64,000 nt of DNA from Macrococcus brunensis. GTDB lineage: Bacteria; Bacillota; Bacilli; Staphylococcales; Staphylococcaceae. The notes beneath the pieces were generated by a model, which did not search any database, was not told the origin of the DNA, and was given only the letters and a program-made list of their open reading frames with translations. The position numbers were made by a program, and so were the translations under genes. The stretch covers positions 1-64,000 of the forward strand of contig NZ_SCWA01000009.1 of the NCBI RefSeq assembly GCF_004359615.1, read 5' to 3'. Below, in pieces: positions 17,943-27,961 of this stretch (position 1 is its first letter; each line of letters opens with the position of its first letter).

Positions 17943-19222
17943 TCTTTCACTCCTAATTGCTCGAATTGTTTCATAAAGCCAGGGAAAGAGACATTGATAC
18001 TATCAAAATCAGCTATCTCTACTTCACCTGTTATGAGGGTGGCAACGGCCAGCATCATGCCGATGCGATGATCACCATGACTATCGACACGCGTCGTCAC
18101 CTGTTCTCTGCCTGGTGCTATTTCCATCCCGTCAGGTGTTGCCGACAGATTAAACCCTAGTCTGTTCAGTTCGCTCACCACTGTATCAATCCGGTTCGTC
18201 TCTTTTACCTTCAGTTCTTCGGCGTCACGAATGACACTTGTACCGTTCGCCTGTGTCATGAGTAAGGCGATAATCGGAACTTCATCTATTAAACGTGGAA
18301 TCAGATCGCCTTCAAGTGTGACAGGTTTAAGGTCAGGCGTATAGCGTACTTCAATCATCGCGACCGGTTCGCCTTCATCAGTCTGATCGATAACACTGAT
18401 ATCGCCTCCCATCAGCTTGATGACTTCAATAATACCGTCTCTTGTCGGATTGACGCCTACGCGGTGCAATGTGACTGCACTACCTGGAGTAATAAGGGCT
18501 GCTACCATCAAAAAGGCAGCTGAGGAGATATCACCCGGTACTTTAAAATCAAAAGGCTTTAAATGTTCAATACCTCGTGCTGGTAGTTTAATTGTTTCTC
18601 CCGTTTCAAGCTCTACCCCGTATAAGGGCAGCATGGTTTCTGTATGATTTCTGGAAGCAGTCTTTTCAATGATGGTCACGTCACCTGCCGCATGCAGCCC
18701 CGCCAAGAGTATAGCTGACTTTACTTGAGCACTTGCAACCGGCATCGCATAATGAATACCTGTAATATCTGCAGGTTCAATGATGAGAGGCGTTCTGGTG
18801 TCATGATAGCTGCCTGAAATTTGCGCGTTCATCTCTTTAAGAGGTGCAATGACACGTTTCATCGGTCGACGTCCAATAGAAGCATCGCCTGACAGTACTG
18901 TCCGAAACGGCAGACCGGTCAGAAGACCTGCCAGTAGTCTTGTCGTTGTGCCTGAATTACCGGTGTCCAGCACTTGTGAAGGTTCAGTAAATTGCTTAAA
19001 TCCTGGCGAATCAACCGTCACTGTGTTTCCCGAAATTTCAATCGTAACGCCTAACTGCCTGAAAATATTGATTGTACTCATACAATCTTCTCCCAGCAGT
19101 GCGCCTTCAATGATAGAGCGACCCGCCGCAATAGAGCTGAAAATAACAGCGCGATGGGTCATCGATTTATCGCCGGGCACATGTGTCTGACCTTTAAGAG
19201 GTCCAGTCAAATTAATATGCAT
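17939..19222 (-). CDS. aroA: 3-phosphoshikimate 1-carboxyvinyltransferase (EPSP synthase)
   Basis: Joins phosphoenolpyruvate to shikimate-3-phosphate, step six toward chorismate. 427 residues with PGDKSMTHRA (17-26) for phosphate binding, DTGNSGTTTRLLAG near 86-99, and the RNHTETML segment. The AroA in S. aureus and Bacillus is class II, and the sequence pattern fits that class. It overlaps aroB by 11 bases. Confidence 0.96.
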   Translation of the reverse strand: MHINLTGPLKGQTHVPGDKSMTHRAVIFSSIAAGRSIIEGALLGEDCMSTINIFRQLGVTIEISGNTVTVDSPGFKQFTEPSQVLDTGNSGTTTRLLAGLLTGLPFRTVLSGDASIGRRPMKRVIAPLKEMNAQISGSYHDTRTPLIIEPADITGIHYAMPVASAQVKSAILLAGLHAAGDVTIIEKTASRNHTETMLPLYGVELETGETIKLPARGIEHLKPFDFKVPGDISSAAFLMVAALITPGSAVTLHRVGVNPTRDGIIEVIKLMGGDISVIDQTDEGEPVAMIEVRYTPDLKPVTLEGDLIPRLIDEVPIIALLMTQANGTSVIRDAEELKVKETNRIDTVVSELNRLGFNLSATPDGMEIAPGREQVTTRVDSHGDHRIGMMLAVATLITGEVEIADFDSINVSFPGFMKQFEQLGVKE

Positions 19223-20231
19223 CGTATGCTCCTAACTGATTAAATGCATGAAGTAATCGTTCTTTTGAAATGGCTTGTATACGCTGATCCATCAAAACAA
19301 ACTGGATAGTACCGTCCTGATTTTTTTTATCCTTCAGCATCAGCTGATAATAGTTTTCAAATGGCAGGTAACGAACAGGCGTCAATCCTAGACGTCTGAA
19401 CCAGTCTTTTAACGGTCTGATATCCATATCTGACAGAAGAGCTGTCAGCAGAAGACCATGCATCACTGCCTGGCCATGCGGAATGTGATGCGTGAATTCC
19501 ACTGCATGACCAAACGTATGGCCAAGGTTCAGTACTTTTCTGAGCCCCGCTTCATGTTCATCTGCCTCTACTACTTTCAGTTTCTGCGCCATACCTTTTA
19601 TCAGCCAGTAATCGATGGAATCTAAGTCAGCGAGCTTACTTTTATCAGCAAAGTCCTGCTGCAGCAATTGTACCGTCTCCGGTGAATCAAGTAAGGCATG
19701 TTTGATGATTTCTCCAAACCCGCTCAGCTTTTCCGCGTCAGGTAAGGTTGTTAAAAAATCAAGATCGTATACGACGGCTTTCGGTCGCTTAAATGCACCG
19801 ATCAGATTTTTGCCGCTCTCGGCATTGATACCGACTTTGCCGCCAATAGCGGAATCATGAGCCAGAATAGTGGTCGGTACTTGAATAAAATCAATGCCTC
19901 TCAGAATAGTAGCTGCAATAAAGCCGGCGAAATCTCCGACACTGCCCCCACCGATAGCCACAATGACGGATTTCCTCGTCACGCCATTTTCAATAATCTC
20001 ATTAATCGTCTTACTGTATTCAGTCAGCGTTTTTAACTTTTCCCCTGCTGTTACTTGATAGACGGTTGATAGAGAAGTGATGCATTCAAGACGTTCCCGG
20101 TGCAATGCCAGAACTTGATCATCGATAATAGCGATGACTTTATCGTAAGAGGACGTATCTAGTTTCTTAAGCGCGCCATGTTCGACATTAACTTTGTAAT
20201 TGTCAGACGCATAATGTGTAGAGAGTTCCAT
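19212..20231 (-). CDS. aroB: 3-dehydroquinate synthase
   Basis: Second shikimate enzyme, cyclising DAHP to 3-dehydroquinate with NAD+ and a divalent metal. 339 residues: GGGSVGDFAGFIAATILRG (NAD site, about 94-112), QVPTTILAHDSAIGGKVGIN (about 117-136) and the metal ligands in NLGHTFGHAVE are clear. Start shares one base with the aroC stop. Confidence 0.96.
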   Translation of the reverse strand: MELSTHYASDNYKVNVEHGALKKLDTSSYDKVIAIIDDQVLALHRERLECITSLSTVYQVTAGEKLKTLTEYSKTINEIIENGVTRKSVIVAIGGGSVGDFAGFIAATILRGIDFIQVPTTILAHDSAIGGKVGINAESGKNLIGAFKRPKAVVYDLDFLTTLPDAEKLSGFGEIIKHALLDSPETVQLLQQDFADKSKLADLDSIDYWLIKGMAQKLKVVEADEHEAGLRKVLNLGHTFGHAVEFTHHIPHGQAVMHGLLLTALLSDMDIRPLKDWFRRLGLTPVRYLPFENYYQLMLKDKKNQDGTIQFVLMDQRIQAISKERLLHAFNQLGAYDAY

Positions 20232-21397
20232 TAAAATTGTCTCACTCTTTCTCTATGTGCTGTTATCTGCTCGGTTAACTGTTCCATATAGTTCGACTGG
20301 AATTCTTCTAAAACAGCTCGAGCAATTTCATACGCGACAGCATGTTCACAGACAATCGATGCAGCCGGCACCGCACAGCTGTCAGAACGCTCTATACTTG
20401 CCTGATAGCTTTCTTTCGTTTCAATATCAACTGACTGGAGCGGCTTATAAAGCGTGGGAATCGGCTTCATTACCGCATTGACTACAATAGGCATCCCGTT
20501 CGTCATGCCGCCTTCTAGTCCACCCAGATGATTGGATAATCTTGAGTATCCATGTTCATCAAACATAATAGCATCCTGAACTTCGCTGCCTGGCATATCT
20601 GCCATCTTAAATCCTTCTCCAAATGACACGCCTTTAAACGCATTGATGCTGATGACGCTTTGTGCGATGCGACCGTCCAGTTTACGGTCAAAGTGAACAT
20701 AGCTGCCAAGTCCAGGGGGTGCATTCACGACTGTAACCTCTACTTCACCGCCGAGAGAGTCACCCGCTTTTTTAGCCGCATCTATACGGTCACGCATGCC
20801 CTGAGCGAGAGCATCATTGATTACTCTGACATCGTTGGAATCATTTTTACTTTTAATTTGCTCGATAGAATAAGTGCCCTCATCTCTGACTCCGCCAATT
20901 GATTTCACGCGACTGAAAATTTCGATATCCAGCTGCTGAAGTAAGATCTTACAGACCGCTCCCACTGCTACACGAGCAGCAGTCTCTCTGGCACTTGAAC
21001 GCTCCAGTACATTTCGCAGATCACGGTGGTTATATTTCATACCGCCGACAAGATCAGCATGTCCTGGTCTCGGCTTAGTGATGACACGTTTCATTTCTTC
21101 TTGCGCGCTCTGTTCAATCGGTTCAACGCCCATAATATTCAGCCAGTGCTTGTGGTCGTCATTTTTAACAATCAGTGTGACCGGACTGCCCAGTGTTAAA
21201 CCATGTCTGACACCCGACATAATTTCAACGGTATCCTTCTCAATCTGCATACGTCGACCACGGCCGTAACCACCTTGACGTTTAAACAGCTCCTGAGTGA
21301 TGGCGTCTCCTGTCAGTTCAAGACCAGCCGGTAATCCTTCTATAATAACGGTGAGCTGCGGTCCATGAGACTCACCTGCTGTCAAAAATCGCAACAT
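20231..21397 (-). CDS. aroC: Chorismate synthase
   Basis: Last shikimate step, EPSP to chorismate with reduced flavin. 388 residues. Signatures: GESHGPQ (8-14), [42 protein letters not shown], and [22 protein letters not shown]. First gene of the aroC-aroB-aroA operon, with AGGAGGAAGATT before ATG. Its promoter must lie in the 70 bases after the ndk terminator (TGCTAAAAT is a candidate extended -10). Chorismate also feeds menaquinone, whose genes are directly upstream. Confidence 0.96.
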   Translation of the reverse strand: MLRFLTAGESHGPQLTVIIEGLPAGLELTGDAITQELFKRQGGYGRGRRMQIEKDTVEIMSGVRHGLTLGSPVTLIVKNDDHKHWLNIMGVEPIEQSAQEEMKRVITKPRPGHADLVGGMKYNHRDLRNVLERSSARETAARVAVGAVCKILLQQLDIEIFSRVKSIGGVRDEGTYSIEQIKSKNDSNDVRVINDALAQGMRDRIDAAKKAGDSLGGEVEVTVVNAPPGLGSYVHFDRKLDGRIAQSVISINAFKGVSFGEGFKMADMPGSEVQDAIMFDEHGYSRLSNHLGGLEGGMTNGMPIVVNAVMKPIPTLYKPLQSVDIETKESYQASIERSDSCAVPAASIVCEHAVAYEIARAVLEEFQSNYMEQLTEQITAHRERVRQF

Positions 21398-21435
21398 AAT
21401 CTTCCTCCTGTAAATAACTATATTTTAGCACAAAA

Positions 21436-21463
21436 AAAGCCGTGTCATCACTGACACGACTTT
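21436..21463 (-). terminator. ndk terminator
   Basis: 12-bp stem with one G-T pair and a 4-base loop, 4 bases after the ndk stop, followed on the minus strand by a run of T. It separates ndk from the aro operon. Confidence 0.9.
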
Positions 21464-21467
21464 TAAA

Positions 21468-21914
21468 TTAGTAAACCCAGGCTGCATTTACTAATGAATA
21501 ATCAATAATTTCGTCTTCTTTAAACCAGAGTGCGATTTCTTTCTCTGCAGAAGCCACTGAGTCTGAACCATGGATAATATTTTTACCCACTGTCATACCG
21601 TAATCTCCACGGATTGTGCCAGGAGCTGATTCTGCCGGATTCGTTTTACCGACTAAAGTACGGCCGATTTCAACAACGTTTTCCCCTTCAAGCACCATCG
21701 CGAAAACCGGTCCAGAAGTGATGAACTCAACCAGTTCACCAAAGAAAGGACGCTCGCTATGTTCGCCGTAGTGCGTTTTAGCTAAGTCTTCTGACACAGT
21801 CATTAATTTAGCACCTACAATTTTAAGTCCTTTGTTTTCGATACGGCTGACAATTGGTCCGATTAAGTTACGACCGACGCCGTCTGGTTTAATCATTAAA
21901 AAAGTTCTTTCCAT
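21468..21914 (-). CDS. ndk: Nucleoside diphosphate kinase
   Basis: Exchanges the terminal phosphate between NTPs and NDPs through a phosphohistidine. 148 residues of canonical type: [19 protein letters not shown] at the N-terminus and the catalytic histidine in [17 protein letters not shown]. Monocistronic between its own promoter and terminator. A cre-like site lies inside the promoter spacer. Confidence 0.97.
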   Translation of the reverse strand: MERTFLMIKPDGVGRNLIGPIVSRIENKGLKIVGAKLMTVSEDLAKTHYGEHSERPFFGELVEFITSGPVFAMVLEGENVVEIGRTLVGKTNPAESAPGTIRGDYGMTVGKNIIHGSDSVASAEKEIALWFKEDEIIDYSLVNAAWVY

Positions 21915-21954
21915 GAAAAATACCCACCCTTTGTTTTTTTATAAAACCATAGAT

Positions 21955-21983
21955 AGTGTACCATTGAAAACGATTTCTTTCAA
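21955..21983 (-). promoter_or_regulatory. ndk promoter overlapping a cre-like site
   Basis: On the minus strand: -35 TTGAAA (21978-21983), 17-base spacer, -10 TACACT (21955-21960). On the plus strand, bases 21964-21978 (TTGAAAACGATTTCT) fit the catabolite-response consensus WTGNAANCGNWNNCW at every specified position. Binding of CcpA here would block the promoter. Confidence 0.6.
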
Positions 21984-21986
21984 TTA

Positions 21987-22922
21987 TCAAAATATTCTTT
22001 TTGTCATTTTAGCGAGCAGTTCTTCCATCTGCTGACGGTCATCACTCTCAGGTAACTGAAGTAAATGAAACTTTGCTTTTTCAGCATATTTTCTACTGAC
22101 AGTAGAAGCAGGCTCTATTCCCTTCTTCTTAACATAGTCAATCAGCTGATTGAAATATTCATCAGTCTGACCTGCTGACAAACGGTTCAGTTCTTTTTTG
22201 ACTGCAGCGTCTTCAGCTGCGAACATCAACGGCAATGTCACATGACCATTCCTGATGTCGCTGCCCACAGGTTTACCGAGCACCTCTTCAGAGCTGGTGT
22301 AATCAAGTATGTCATCAATAATCTGATAGCTCATGCCCATAAAGTGACCAAATTTAGCTAGATGGAAGACGGTCTGTGCATCGGTGTCTGTACTCATCGC
22401 ACCTAATTTACAGCTTGCCTCTATCAGAACAGCTGTCTTACGATTAATCCGTCTCAAATATTCTGTCAGACTGACGGCTGAATCATAGCGGTCATATAAC
22501 TGATCAAACTCTCCGTAACACACTTCGAGTATGATATCTGAGAAGTACTGATGAAAATCAGTGTTGTCTATATCAGAGATAAGCTGCAGTGCAGAAGCAA
22601 GCAGGTAATGACCTGTCTGGACAGAAGTCTGGCCATCCCACACTTCATGAATCGCATCTTTTCCCCGTCTTTTAGAGCTATTATCAATATAGTCATCATG
22701 AACAAGACTTGCCATATGCACGATTTCAAGTGCAGCAGCTGTCTTAATCAGTTCAACATGTCGATTTTGACCGAAACTACCTGACAGCAGGACAAAATAA
22801 GGACGTATTCTCTTGCCGCCTGATGACAGGATATGCGCGCTTGCCGCATTGATTCTCGATTCATCCCGGCTGACGATGTCATTAATAATCGCTTCAACCT
22901 CTTTAATTTGCCCCTTTAACAT
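21987..22922 (-). CDS. hepT: Heptaprenyl diphosphate synthase component II
   Basis: Catalytic large subunit that builds the C35 side chain of menaquinone-7. 311 residues with the first aspartate-rich motif DDYID (76-80), GGKRIRPY near 35-42 and the second motif IDDILDY (about 207-213). It needs component I (HepS), encoded two genes upstream in the same hepS-menG-hepT operon. Confidence 0.94.
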   Translation of the reverse strand: MLKGQIKEVEAIINDIVSRDESRINAASAHILSSGGKRIRPYFVLLSGSFGQNRHVELIKTAAALEIVHMASLVHDDYIDNSSKRRGKDAIHEVWDGQTSVQTGHYLLASALQLISDIDNTDFHQYFSDIILEVCYGEFDQLYDRYDSAVSLTEYLRRINRKTAVLIEASCKLGAMSTDTDAQTVFHLAKFGHFMGMSYQIIDDILDYTSSEEVLGKPVGSDIRNGHVTLPLMFAAEDAAVKKELNRLSAGQTDEYFNQLIDYVKKKGIEPASTVSRKYAEKAKFHLLQLPESDDRQQMEELLAKMTKRIF

Positions 22923-22934
22923 ATAAGCTCATCC

Positions 22935-23660
22935 TTATTGTGGTTTATAGGCGAGATGCATAGCGCTCACGCCTCCTGTGAAACCTTTAAATTCAACTTT
23001 CTCAAATCCTGCCGCTGCAAATAATTTTGCCAGAGCGTAGCGATCCGGGAAATTAAAAGCTGATTGCTGTAACCAGCTGTATTCTTTCATCGACTTAGCA
23101 AAAACTTTACCAAACTGCGGCATCACATATTTGAAATACGCTTCATAACCTTGTTTAAATCCTGGCAGTGTCGGCTGACTCGTTTCCAGACATACGACCA
23201 TACCACCGGGTTTTAGGACACGGTACATCTCTTCAATCGCCTTTGAATAGTCAGGCACATTCCGCAGACCGAAACCGATTGTCACGTAATCAAACGTATT
23301 ATCTTCAAATGGCAGTTCCATCGCATTACCGAGCACAAGATTCACATTATCGTAAGCAGCTGTCTTCTGTTTGCCAACTTCAAGCATATTGGCACTGAAG
23401 TCAAGTCCAGTCACGTGTCCTGATTTGCCGACTGCCTGAGCAAGCTGAATCGTCCAGTCTGCAGTTCCGCAGCAGACATCAAGTGCCTGTGCACCGCGAC
23501 TAACCTGCATACGTTTCATTACTTTTTTTCTCCAGCGCTTATGCTGGTTAAAACTGATGATATCGTTAAGACGGTCATAACGAGTTGATATATTTTCAAA
23601 GACACCATGAACGAGTTCTGTTTTCTCTTCTGGTGTGCGAGGCATTTCATTGTTAGTCAT
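22935..23660 (-). CDS. menG: Demethylmenaquinone methyltransferase
   Basis: SAM-dependent C-methyltransferase for the last step of menaquinone synthesis (UbiE/MenG family; also called menH in Bacillus). 241 residues: Rossmann motif [41 protein letters not shown] and the C-terminal [11 protein letters not shown]. It sits between the two heptaprenyl synthase subunits, as in Bacillus. Confidence 0.95.
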   Translation of the reverse strand: MTNNEMPRTPEEKTELVHGVFENISTRYDRLNDIISFNQHKRWRKKVMKRMQVSRGAQALDVCCGTADWTIQLAQAVGKSGHVTGLDFSANMLEVGKQKTAAYDNVNLVLGNAMELPFEDNTFDYVTIGFGLRNVPDYSKAIEEMYRVLKPGGMVVCLETSQPTLPGFKQGYEAYFKYVMPQFGKVFAKSMKEYSWLQQSAFNFPDRYALAKLFAAAGFEKVEFKGFTGGVSAMHLAYKPQ

Positions 23661-23672
23661 AGGGCACCTACT

Positions 23673-24122
23673 TTATTTAGTATAGAGTTCAGAGTGATTG
23701 ATCAGCTGCTGGACAGTTGGATCATCTATTGAAACAAAAGGCAGAACAAATACAGCTTCTATTTCAGGTATTAACGCATCATCCTGTGACGTGTCATAAG
23801 CCGACATCAGAAGATTATAGCGTTTCACACATTCCGTCAGTTTTCTGAAAGTGGTCTGATCAAAATGTTCAGCGTTATAATGATAAAACTGTGCACTCAG
23901 CAGATCAGTTGCGAGTATGGTATGTGCTTTATTATGATTGTCTACTTTTCTACCGAGTCGCATTGCAGAATCAATAGCCAGTATACTTTTCTTGATATTG
24001 TCTGCGATGGAAAGTCGAGTCAGAATACTGACGAGATCAGCATTCGCTGCCGGACAGCGATAGAGAGGATAGCGTCTTTCCAGTTTTAAGTTGTCCTCTT
24101 TGTACTGTGTGTAAAAATCCAT
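23673..24122 (-). CDS. hepS: Heptaprenyl diphosphate synthase component I
   Basis: Small non-catalytic subunit (149 residues) that sets product length with HepT. HepS proteins are poorly conserved; identity rests on the hepS-menG-hepT order plus the AIDSAMRLGRKVDNHNKAHTILATDLLSAQFYHY helical stretch typical of the family. ATG 24122 is chosen because GGGAGG lies 7 bases upstream; an in-frame TTG further upstream overlaps that ribosome site. Confidence 0.85.
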   Translation of the reverse strand: MDFYTQYKEDNLKLERRYPLYRCPAANADLVSILTRLSIADNIKKSILAIDSAMRLGRKVDNHNKAHTILATDLLSAQFYHYNAEHFDQTTFRKLTECVKRYNLLMSAYDTSQDDALIPEIEAVFVLPFVSIDDPTVQQLINHSELYTK

Positions 24123-24149
24123 CCTGCAGCCTCCCAAACGTTATACTCC

Positions 24150-24155
24150 ATTATA
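24150..24155 (-). promoter_or_regulatory. -10 box of the hepS-menG-hepT operon
   Basis: Consensus TATAAT on the minus strand, 27 bases upstream of the hepS ATG and downstream of the HU terminator. No strong -35 is seen at ideal spacing (TTTATT at 16 bases is the best candidate). Confidence 0.55.
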
Positions 24156-24195
24156 ACTTAAAACAGGCGCTAATAAAGAAAAAAACTCAAGAAAA

Positions 24196-24216
24196 AAAGC
24201 CCTGATACAGGGCTTT
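24196..24216 (-). terminator. HU gene terminator
   Basis: 8-bp stem (AAAGCCCT / AGGGCTTT) with a 5-base loop, 13 bases after the HU stop, followed by a run of T on the minus strand. Confidence 0.9.
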
Positions 24217-24229
24217 CTTTTAAATCTCA

Positions 24230-24502
24230 TTATTTCACTGCGTCTTTTAATGCTTTACCTGCTTTGAATGCAGGAACTTTGCTTGCAGGAATATCGATTT
24301 CTTTACCAGTTTGTGGGTTACGACCCTTACGAGCAGCACGTTCACGAACTTCAAAGTTACCGAAACCAATCAGTTGAACCTTATCTCCGTTTGATAAAGA
24401 TTTTTGAATTGATTCAAAAACAGCATCAACAGCAAGACCTGCTTCTTTTTTAGTTAAGTTAGCACTCTCAGAAACTGCATTGATTAAGTCTGTTTTATTC
24501 AT
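24230..24502 (-). CDS. hup: DNA-binding protein HU
   Basis: 90-residue nucleoid protein that bends and compacts DNA as a dimer. The DNA-binding arm signature [21 protein letters not shown] (about 46-66) and [14 protein letters not shown]-terminus are complete. Strong GGGGAGGTG ribosome site. Monocistronic between yphF and hepS, its conserved position (hbs in Bacillus). Confidence 0.97.
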   Translation of the reverse strand: MNKTDLINAVSESANLTKKEAGLAVDAVFESIQKSLSNGDKVQLIGFGNFEVRERAARKGRNPQTGKEIDIPASKVPAFKAGKALKDAVK

Positions 24503-24569
24503 GTCAATTCACCTCCCCTAAGGTTATGTAATGATAAATGAATATCATTCTGTTATGACTTTAACACAC

Positions 24570-24593
24570 AAAACGTTGATACTGCAACGTTTT
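24570..24593 (-). terminator. Inverted repeat after yphF, probable terminator
   Basis: Perfect 9-bp repeat AAAACGTTG / CAACGTTTT with a 6-base spacer, 13 bases after the yphF stop. It ends in only four T residues and could instead be an operator upstream of the HU gene, whose start is 68 bases away. Confidence 0.55.
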
Positions 24594-24606
24594 ATGTCCT
24601 GTTTCA

Positions 24607-25329
24607 TCATTTTTTATCAGGATTAGCGTTCGATTTAAAGATAGGTTCGTTTTTCTCGTTCACCGTATAAGGCACACTGTATGCCGGCAGTATAGGTGAG
24701 TCTTTGTATAAAATGTAACGAATGTCTTCTCCCTGCTTTAACTTCAGCTTTTTCTCGCTGATGACTTTACCTAAATCCTGCGTGTAATCAATGATAAAGT
24801 CATTGCCGCCGTTGATATAAACAGGAAGCGCCTCACCACTATAAGGACTGTTGACAGTCGGATACTCATCCAGGCCATACTTTTTGTAAGCAATCTTATA
24901 GACATTCGGTCCTACTTTTTTATCAAGTGCGAGTGTTCTATCCTGAATATTCAACCTGATTCTTAAGTCTTTTAGCACTTCAGCATTGCGAAGATCGACA
25001 AGTTTCACTGTCGGATTTTTGTCCACGTCCATCATGACATATTGATAATAACCACCTTTTTCAAAGGATGAGCCAGGCAGTTCTGATATATAACGAGGCT
25101 GGAGTTTACCGAAGTCAACAGGATGCTTAACATACTGGTCATAAGACTGGTCACGGTCCTTTAAAGGCAATAGACCACTGTTATCCTGTCGGTACTGATC
25201 AACTGCCGTCTGTACCATATTGAGCTGGTCCAAAGGCGCGACCTGATTCTCCGCTTTCTCGACATTTGGATAGAAACATCCTGATAGAAAGAAGACTGGA
25301 ACCACTAACATCAGCACTCGTTTAAGCAT
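24607..25329 (-). CDS. yphF: YphF-like lipoprotein
   Basis: 240 residues. The signal peptide MLKRVLMLVVPVFFLSGC ends in the lipobox LSGC, predicting lipid attachment at C18 and anchoring outside the membrane. The rest is a soluble domain of unknown function (YphF family, by position after gpsA-yphE). ATG 25329 is preferred over the in-frame GTG 12 bases upstream because that GTG is part of the ribosome site AGGTGG. The start overlaps the yphE stop by 8 bases. Confidence 0.83.
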   Translation of the reverse strand: MLKRVLMLVVPVFFLSGCFYPNVEKAENQVAPLDQLNMVQTAVDQYRQDNSGLLPLKDRDQSYDQYVKHPVDFGKLQPRYISELPGSSFEKGGYYQYVMMDVDKNPTVKLVDLRNAEVLKDLRIRLNIQDRTLALDKKVGPNVYKIAYKKYGLDEYPTVNSPYSGEALPVYINGGNDFIIDYTQDLGKVISEKKLKLKQGEDIRYILYKDSPILPAYSVPYTVNEKNEPIFKSNANPDKK

Positions 25330-25528
25330 GACTGGAGCCACCTAAGACAATAATCATCAGCAGCCCACTGAGAAGCAGTGAACCATATGCCAGAATAGAA
25401 AGCGTAATTGATAACGCTCTATTCTTCACTTTAAAACGTGCTAAATATATCAGCACCATAGCCAGCATCATGAGTCCTAATGAATAAAAAGAGACCCACA
25501 TTAAATCCATTCTTGTAATATTAAACAT
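25322..25528 (-). CDS. yphE: DUF2768 small membrane protein (YphE-like)
   Basis: 68 residues with two predicted membrane helices (about 9-29 and 38-63) and a basic loop (ARFKVKNRA) between them. Function unknown. Size, topology and position between gpsA and yphF match Bacillus YphE. Co-transcribed with gpsA and yphF. Confidence 0.8.
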   Translation of the reverse strand: MFNITRMDLMWVSFYSLGLMMLAMVLIYLARFKVKNRALSITLSILAYGSLLLSGLLMIIVLGGSSHA

Positions 25529-25537
25529 TTATTTCAC

Positions 25538-26536
25538 CTATTCATTTGTTTTTTGACGGCTCATCAGTGCTCTGACGTTTTCTTCCACTGGACCTTTGTT
25601 AAACAGTACATCATAAAGCGCACCGGTAATCGGCATGTCTACTTCATAGGCAGCAGCCATCTCGTATGCCGCCTGAGTGGTTCTGACACCTTCTACAACC
25701 ATGCCCATCTGATCAAGTGCTTCTTCGAGCGACTTACCTTTACCCAGCATTTCACCACAGCGCCAGTTACGCGAATGGACAGATGTACAAGTCACAATTA
25801 AGTCACCGAGACCTGCCATACCGAGATAAGTCATCGGATCAGCACCCATCTTGACGCCAAGACGGGTAATTTCAGCGAGTCCCCTGGTCATAAGAGCTGC
25901 TTTAGCATTATCTCCGTAACCTATACCGTCACTCAGACCCGCAGCAAGCGCGATGATATTTTTAAGTGCACCGCCTATTTCAACTCCGACCAGATCATCA
26001 TTCGTATACACTCTAAAATAATCACACATGAATAAATCCTGACCGAGCTTTCTAATACTATCATCTGATGAAGCTATCGCGACAGTAGTCGGCTGGCGTG
26101 TCGCCACTTCTTCGGCATGACTCGGACCACTAAGTACTCCCACACCCTGCAGTTTATCTGCATCGATCTCTTCTTCAATAATTTCAGAAATCCGCTTGAA
26201 AGTCTTTGGTTCCAGACCTTTTGAGACGTGTATGACCGTTTTCTTGTCACGCACAATTGCATTGACCTGCTGACAGACATCACGCATCGCTTTTGTCGGT
26301 ACAGCTGCTATTAAAATAGTGGCATGTGCAAGCGCAGCACTTAAGTCAGTCGTAGCTTTCATGCCATCATTTAAACGTATACCCGGTAAATAGCCTGGAT
26401 TCATCTTTTCTTCTGTCAGTGCTTTAATGGTTTTGTCATCTCTGCCCCACATCAGGACATCATGATGATTGTCCAGAAGCACATTTGCAAGCGCTGTGCC
26501 CCAGCTTCCAGTCCCTAGTACCGTAATTGCTGTCAT
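25538..26536 (-). CDS. gpsA: NAD(P)-dependent glycerol-3-phosphate dehydrogenase
   Basis: Reduces dihydroxyacetone phosphate to sn-glycerol-3-phosphate for phospholipid synthesis. 332 residues: Rossmann GTGSWGTALANVL (7-19), the HVSKGLE segment and the catalytic lysine region EIGGALKNIIALAAGLSDGIGYGDNAKAAL. It follows der by 11 bases, the conserved der-gpsA pair. Confidence 0.96.
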   Translation of the reverse strand: MTAITVLGTGSWGTALANVLLDNHHDVLMWGRDDKTIKALTEEKMNPGYLPGIRLNDGMKATTDLSAALAHATILIAAVPTKAMRDVCQQVNAIVRDKKTVIHVSKGLEPKTFKRISEIIEEEIDADKLQGVGVLSGPSHAEEVATRQPTTVAIASSDDSIRKLGQDLFMCDYFRVYTNDDLVGVEIGGALKNIIALAAGLSDGIGYGDNAKAALMTRGLAEITRLGVKMGADPMTYLGMAGLGDLIVTCTSVHSRNWRCGEMLGKGKSLEEALDQMGMVVEGVRTTQAAYEMAAAYEVDMPITGALYDVLFNKGPVEENVRALMSRQKTNE

Positions 26537-26547
26537 GAAATAACCTC

Positions 26548-27858
26548 CTAGTTACGTTTTCGAGTAATCAGATGAATAGGCGTCCCTTCAAATCCAAACG
26601 CATCACGAATTCTGTTTTCCAGGAAACGCTGATATGAGAAATGCATCATTTCTACATCATTGACAAAGACCACAAATGTCGGCGGCTCAATCGCAACTTG
26701 CGTCGTATAGAAAATATTCAGACGGCTGCCGTTATCAGTCGGTGTCGGATTCATTGCCACCGCATCTGTGATGACTTCATTAAGCGTACTGCTCTGAACA
26801 CGTTTCTTATGGTTCTCACTCGCCATATTGATCAGCGGGAACAGTGTTTTCAGACGTTGATCTTTCAGTGCTGAAACAAATGCGATCGGCGCATAATCAA
26901 GGAACTGGAAGTGCGCACGGATATTGTCTTCAAATTTCTTCATCGTCTTAGAGTCTTTCTCAACAGTATCCCATTTATTGACAACGATGATGACTGCTTT
27001 ACCTGCTTCATGAGCATAACCAGCGATCTTCTTATCCTGCTCAATAATACCTTCTTCTGCATCAATGACTACGAGCACTACATTTGAACGTTCAATAGCA
27101 CGTAAGGCGCGCAGTACTGAATAGCGCTCTGTTGATTCATAGACCTTGCCCTTTTTACGCATACCTGCAGTATCAATCATGACATAGTCCTGGTCATCAT
27201 AGCTGTATACCGTATCAATGGCATCACGCGTCGTACCCGCAATATTCGACACGATAACACGTTCTTCACCTAAAATACTGTTGATCAAGCTTGATTTGCC
27301 GACGTTTGGACGGCCGATCAGACTGAACTTGATGACATTGTCATCATATTCATCTTCTGCTTCTTCAGGGAAATGCTTACTTGCTTCGTCCAGAAGGTCA
27401 CCGATACCGAGACCATGTGAGCCTGAAATCGGGAATGGATCGCCGAATCCGAGTGAATAGAATTCATAAATATCAGCACGCATCTCTGGATTATCAATTT
27501 TGTTGACCGCAAGCACAACAGGCTTGCTGGATTTAAACAGCAGCTTCGCGACGAAATCATCTTCATTCGTAATACCATCGCGCCCATTCACCATAAAAAT
27601 AATGACATCTGCTTCGTCAATGGCGATTTCCGCCTGTGCACGAATCTGTTCCTGAAATGGCTCATCACCCAGCTCAATCCCACCTGTATCGATGATGTTA
27701 AATTCATGTGTCAGCCATTCGCCGCTTGAATAAATACGGTCACGCGTCACACCCGGTGTATCTTCAACGATTGATACCCGTTCTCCAATAATTCTATTAA
27801 ATATCGTCGATTTACCGACATTTGCGCGGCCGACGATTGCTATAGTTGGTTTAGTCAC
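26548..27858 (-). CDS. der: Ribosome-assembly GTPase Der (EngA)
   Basis: 436 residues with two tandem GTPase domains, the hallmark of Der: G1 motifs GRANVGKST (9-17) and GRPNVGKSS (about 182-190), DTPG/DTAG G3 motifs and NKID/NKWD G4 motifs, then a C-terminal KH-like domain. It acts in 50S subunit maturation. Downstream of the S1-protein terminator, with gpsA following. Confidence 0.97.
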   Translation of the reverse strand: MTKPTIAIVGRANVGKSTIFNRIIGERVSIVEDTPGVTRDRIYSSGEWLTHEFNIIDTGGIELGDEPFQEQIRAQAEIAIDEADVIIFMVNGRDGITNEDDFVAKLLFKSSKPVVLAVNKIDNPEMRADIYEFYSLGFGDPFPISGSHGLGIGDLLDEASKHFPEEAEDEYDDNVIKFSLIGRPNVGKSSLINSILGEERVIVSNIAGTTRDAIDTVYSYDDQDYVMIDTAGMRKKGKVYESTERYSVLRALRAIERSNVVLVVIDAEEGIIEQDKKIAGYAHEAGKAVIIVVNKWDTVEKDSKTMKKFEDNIRAHFQFLDYAPIAFVSALKDQRLKTLFPLINMASENHKKRVQSSTLNEVITDAVAMNPTPTDNGSRLNIFYTTQVAIEPPTFVVFVNDVEMMHFSYQRFLENRIRDAFGFEGTPIHLITRKRN

Positions 27859-27926
27859 TTTTTTCTTCCTCTCAATATATGATCTTTCCTATTTTAACAC
27901 ACCTTGATTTTTTCTCATAATCAAAA

Positions 27927-27950
27927 AAAGTAACGCCGAAGCGTTACTTT
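27927..27950 (-). terminator. Terminator of the S1-domain protein gene
   Basis: Perfect 10-bp stem (AAAGTAACGC / GCGTTACTTT) with CGAA loop, 11 bases after the stop, followed by T residues on the minus strand. Confidence 0.92.
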
Positions 27951-27961
27951 AAGAGTCAATC

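Noticed and set aside
24570-24593. AAAACGTTG/CAACGTTTT repeat as HU operator
   Set aside because: It sits 13 bases after the yphF stop in terminator position; operator role for HU is possible but less likely, so it is listed as a terminator with low confidence.
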